Below are positions 22,801-28,800 of a stretch of 64,000 nucleotides of DNA, one piece after another. The DNA lies in the NCBI GenBank assembly GCA_023014485.1, contig JAJOZX010000921.1:649001-713000 (forward strand), read 5' to 3'. The position numbers were made by a program, and so were the translations under genes. The stretch is from Bathynomus jamesi (taxonomy: Eukaryota; Arthropoda; Malacostraca; Isopoda; Cirolanidae). Under the pieces are notes generated by a model. That model saw only the letters and a program-made list of their open reading frames with translations, ran no database searches and was not told the DNA's origin. The first letter of the stretch is position 1; the number at the start of each line of letters is the position of its first letter.

Positions 22801-25800
22801 ACAGTTTATTTCCACAACAGTTTCGATGCCCACTGGCTTCCTCTTCGGGTATCTTCTGTATTCACCCGAAGAGGATGCCAGTGGGCATCGAAACTGTTGT
22901 GGAAATAAACTCTGTCTATTAGAGTGGGTTTTTATCATCATATTTTGACCTTCACGTAGAAAAGTGAAGTTTTTTGCATTAATTAGAAAGGTATTTAATT
23001 TGATGCGTTCATTTTTCTTTTTATCGAGTTAGAGCTTTTATTAGAGGACGCATCACTGTCCAGTTTGAAAAATTTGCATTTATTACTTAAGACTAAGAAA
23101 ATACTTGAATATAAGACGAAAAATCTAAATAATTTATATATACATACAATTTATTTCCAGGAAGAGTTAATCATCCACATTATGAAGCTAATTGACATTC
23201 AAAGCCTCTGCAGGTTAGCTTGCACTTGCAAGGCAATGAATATACTGTCATCTTGTCCCTCTTCTATCAGAACCTTAATTTAAAGGTGAACTCACCTCCC
23301 CTCTTAAGTACTTTTATTTTACTCTGATATTCTTAAGTAGTATTTTGGTTGGGTTAGTAGACTTTACATCTGTTTACATATCCCTAAAAGTTTAACATCT
23401 TACCACCCCTGTGATATATCTCTCTTAATGCATTCGGTTAAAATTTATGTTGTTAATTGAATGAATGCAAACTTCTTGATTGTTATAAACGTTAACGAAT
23501 TAAAAGAGTTTCAGACATTAAAGAATTGATGTACTTCCGGATCTCCTTTAGAGGGAAAAATCATGCTAAACTGTTTGTTCCCTCTGCGATGTATCCCTTG
23601 TAACATCATAATTTTCTTTGCAGAATTGTTGGTGGCTTATAAAAGAATCAACATTTGGTTGGTTGAGTCAGAAGTGTAGCTATTTGAAATCATTGGATCT
23701 TTCGTGGTGTGGTGCGTATGACAGAATCTCATCGCAAAATTTTATGGAATTCATTAATCAGTGCGGCCATAACCTCAGCATTTTGCATCTTAGTAACTGT
23801 CATTTCGTTGACAGTTATTGCTTGTATATTATTGCAAATACATGTTCGAAACTAGAAGGTACGTGGCTACATTTTTATACGTGTGTGTGCATGAGAGAGA
23901 GAGTTACAAGGAAAAAAAGTATCTCAAAAAGCCTTGCGGCCCATACCGAGGAGGTACCAATGGCAATGGATGCCAGGGAAAAATTCCTACACCCTCAAAT
24001 AGTGTGCAAGATTCGGTCTAACCTTTTCTTGAACTGATCCACAGAAGAACTGTTCACAATTTCTGAAGGTAACCTGTTCCATGCGTCACAGATCTTATAT
24101 GTAAAGTAATTCCCACACACACTATTGCTAAACCATTTCAAATCCAACTTCCAACCATTGTTGCGAGTTGGGTTATCATTTAAACTAAACATACTTCTAA
24201 AATCGACATTGTTGAACCCGCGTAAGAGCTTGAAAACCTCGATCAGTTGACCGCGCAGCCTCCGAGTTTCCAGCGAAAACAAGTTCAGGGCGCGTAACCG
24301 TCGATTATAGCCCATATGCCTAACGGAAGGGATTAACTTTGTGGCCCTCGCTTGGACTCGCTCCAGCCTCTCAATATCTTTCCTAAGGGTGGGCTACCAA
24401 AACTGCACAGCATACTCCAGGTGTGGCCGAACCAGAGAATTGTACAGAGAGAGCACAATCTCCTTGTTCTGAAATCGAAATTGCCTCCTGATATAACCCA
24501 ACAACTTCTGGGCTTTCTTTTCCACCTCTACGCACTGTTTGGTAAACTTAAGTTCGCTGCTAATCAGCACACCCAAGTCCTTTTCCAAATCAGTGGCCTC
24601 GATATTATTCCCCAACATGGAGTAGTCCGACTTGGGATTGGCGTAGCCAATGTGCATGACCTTGCGTTTACCCAAGTTAAACGGCATTTGCCATTTTTCC
24701 GACCACTCTCCTATCCTTCGTAGGTCCGCACGCAGTTGCTCGATTGCTTCGGGCGTCCCAACATTGGCCCCAAGCTTGGTGTCATCAGCGAATTTGGCGA
24801 TCCTGATGATGCCAGCGTCGATATCACTTATGTAAATGATAAACAACACAACAGTGGCCCCAAAACGGAACCCTGAGGAACCTCGCTAGTGACCGAGGCC
24901 CAACCCGAGCTCGACCCTTTAATTACAACCCTCTGCCGCCTATTCTTCAGCCAGTTTCCAATCCAGCTACCTACTTCCCCACCGATACCCAGCTCGCGCA
25001 CTTTGGCCATTAGCCGGCGGTGAGGTACCTTATCAAAGGCTTTCTGAAAAAAAAAAAAAAAGTGTGTGTTACAAGGAGTTACAAGGAAAAGAAGTACCCC
25101 AAAAGGCCTTGCGGCCCATACCGAGGAGATACCAATGGCAACGGGTGCCAGGGAAAAATTTTTACACACTCTAATAGTGTGCAAGATTTGGTCTAACCTT
25201 TTCTTGAACTGATCCACAGAGGAACTGTTCACAACTTCTGAAGGTAACCTGTTCCATGTGTCACAGATCTTATACGTAAAGCCCAAAAGACATTTTAGCC
25301 CCATGGCCTATTATTTAGGTAAGAAAAAAGGGTGGGGCAAAATATATTGAGTGCCCCTAGTATATATATATTTTTTTTTTTAAGTTCGGGAAGAACCGAT
25401 TCGCCTCTATTTAGAAAGGCATATCTCGGCGGAAAAACAAAGAAAAAGTGAGAGGAAAGACAGAGGAAAAAGAAAGGGTGGAGGGGACAGTCGAAGTGGA
25501 AAAAGACCAAGGATGACAAGGACTGCAGGGTCGAGCCCCATCATCCTTGGGTGCTAGGGCCGGGAGGGCGCACGTGAAACCTCCAGGAACAAGCACGTAC
25601 AAACGAGCACAAAGAGCACTCAAGAACACGAGCTTAGAACCCCCTTGCGGGGAACTAGTATAGAGAGAGAGAGAGAGAGAGAGAGACGTTTTCAGTCCCA
25701 TCCCCATCTACGTATTTAAATAATGTATATAAGCTACAAAGTATACTCAGTTCATATAAGTAATATAATATTCATATAATTAATCAGTTCAAAAGGTATA

Positions 25801-28800
25801 TAAATATATCGTTGGATAAAGTTAAACACACAAAGTTCAGATGTTACCTTCCATCCAGTAAATTCGTTGTTAAAACTTTCTTGAACGTAATTTTAAGGAG
25901 CTGAAAAATCCCTTAAATTTTCAATATCATTTGTACTGTAGCTTACTATAATTTTCACCGTAGGCTATATGTTTAAAAAAGGAACAAGTTTTGGTACAGT
26001 TAAGTCACCCCATCCCAGAAGCTTATTTTCCCACACCGTTGGGGTGAGTATCCCTTGAGGGTCACCTCAGCCAGAGCAGAGTAAGCGGCCAATTCAACTC
26101 CACCCGATGCCAGCGGCCGGCAGCGAACCAGTGCTACACGCTCGGAGTCCGCCATCGTAAACACTGAGCTACCCGGCTCCAAACTGTATTTTAATATAGT
26201 ACATCAGTTTGTCCCACATTACCACTTCACTTCCTTTTTCAGCGTTAAGTTTATCCGCTTGCTGCAAAGTTGATCATCTTGGCTTTGGGGAACTGAAAAA
26301 ATTGACGAAACTGAAGTTCTTGGATTTATCTCGTACAGGAATAGAATTTGAAATCCTTCAGATTCTTCTTCAAAGCGTCGACCAACTAAATCATCTCCAC
26401 TTACGTAAAGAATTTATATAGTGCTCTTAATAAGTAAATTATAGTAAACAAATTCATGCATCGTTGTTAGCCATTCTGTAGTGATACTCTTATTGTATAT
26501 CATGACATTTAAACTTGGTTTAAAAAGTTGTTTATGTGAGAAACCTGGTGAATTAGGTATCAGCCAGAGAGTCCAATGTAGTCGTTCACTGCAAGGTCGG
26601 TAGGGCTACAACCCTAGGGGTAAAACCCTCATTTAGTGCCGTCTGCATTAGTACCATATCACCTCGTGGTAAGTAAAGTTAATCCTTTACACTATATAAT
26701 AATAATAATATGTGCTTTTCTGTGTACTTACAAATATGGAAGTGTGTTTTCATTTACTAACAATAATTTATAAACCTATTTTGTTAACGAAAAAACGATA
26801 TTACTAATCATGTTTTAATTTCAGATCACTGCACCGCTTTGGATCTTGATAAAGTTGCTCAGACACTGGGAAGATTTAATCGCTCTCTCATATCTTTGGG
26901 AGTGTGGAAAACGCGCGGTTTAACTTCGAGAGGACTAAAATCCTTGGCTTCACTTAATTTATTGGAAGAACTTGACTTAGGATGGGCGTAAGTTTAAATA
27001 AAATTTCATCTTAATATGTGGCCTACGGTTTTTATTCACTAACTGTCGAAATAATGTGTAATAAAACTTTATTCACTTAAAAATCAGACTCCAAAGCTCT
27101 TTTTTATTATTGAAATAGTTTCCAGTTAGCAGTAGAGTAGACGCAACATTTAAATTCCAAACCGCAGCGATTTAAATCCATTTCTGAGCATTTGCAGTCA
27201 GTAAAATATGTAAGATAGAGGAAATACAGCTTTATTTTCAAGGAAGAAAACCGGAAGCCAGACTGTTGGATAAAGTTAATTATAAAAATATCTTACAGTA
27301 TCAATAAGGGGGCTTTCATGTCCAGTCTCTGAAGAGTTCCTACAGGTTGATAAAGGATTCCAAATTTGAATCCTGCAGCAAGACTGATTCTTGCGGTATT
27401 TTCCGTTGTCATTCTATCGATAAATAAATCCTTAATTATCTTTCCTGTTGCAGATTCGATAGACAATCGGGTCCTATAACGGAAGGCCTCGGTGAACTGC
27501 TCAGAGAAAGTCCTGGTCTAAAGAAGCTGTTTGTGACTGCATTTAGAGGTCTTACTGACGAGGACGTAGACTTATTATCCATTTATGGAAAGTCTTTAGA
27601 GCAAGTTGATGTAATGGGGTCAAGAAACATTTCTCCCGAAGCTATTCTACGGTAAGATTTTTTTTTTATGCAGGAAGGAAGGGCCAAGGGCAAATGCCCG
27701 TAAAATCACCCCCACCTCAAAAAATTATATAGGAAGAAGAGAGCCAAATTCAAGGTTCAAGGTTTTCGAGATTGGAGGTCATAGACAGGGGGGTAAACAT
27801 GGATTGAGGAAGATTGAAAGTACCGATTAATCCTTGCATTAGAGATATGGACAGAAAAGGAATGAGAATGTGTCGAAAGTCTTGTACTGCGTGTTCTCTT
27901 TAAAGGAGGAAGCATGCAGCTAGAGAGTTCAGAAGAGCAGTGTCCGTTATAATAGCGACAGTAAAGAGGGAGCGAGACAACATTTCGGCGAAGGGAGATG
28001 GATTAAAGACAGTCAGTAAGAGCCGGGGAATTGATGAGACGAAAAGCCTTTGATTCTACCCGGTCAAGTAGAGCTGCGTGTGTTGAGCAATCCCACACAT
28101 GGGAAGCTTACTCCATATAGGTGCAGAAAAGATCCCTGTACAGAGATAGCAGCAACTGAACAGGGATGAAGAAACTGCGGAGTCGGTACAGCACACCTAA
28201 CCTCTAAGAAGCTGTTTCAGAAAGAGAAAATGTGATCTTTCCAGGAAAGATCACGAGAAAAGGAAACACCAAAGGATGTTAAGAAAAGAAAGAGGATTGA
28301 GTTGTGTATTGTTGAAGGTAAAGGGATAGTCGTGTGGAAGATTGTGACGAGTAGACAGATGAAGGAACCGAGTTTCTGAGGCATTGAAATCCACAGGTTC
28401 TCTCTCTGCCAATCGTATATTGTAGAAAGATCAGAGGTGAGGTGCATCGTAGCCGTCCCATGCGAAGCATGGAGTGACCGTTGAGAGGGACGCTTTGTAA
28501 AGCGGGTGGAGAAGTGAAGAGTGGAATCATCGGCATAGGAGTGGATAGGACAGGAAGTGCGAATTAAAAGATTATTAATAAATAAAAGGGGAAGAGTGGA
28601 TGACAGGACAGAGCCTTGAGGAACACCACTATTAATAGCTTTAGAAGAATGGTGGTCGTCTACAACCGCAGCTGCAGATCGGCCAGAAAGAAAATCAGAG
28701 ATGAAAGCACAAATAGAAGGAGAAAAACCGAAGGAGGGCAGTTTGAAAATTAAAAATTTTTGCCAGACTCTATCAAAAGCTTTTGATATGTCAAGCGCAA

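Noticed and set aside
26110..26182. Functional tRNA gene on the minus strand
   Set aside because: A and B boxes are good, but the cloverleaf stems do not close properly and a non-tRNA body follows, so a SINE head is the better reading.
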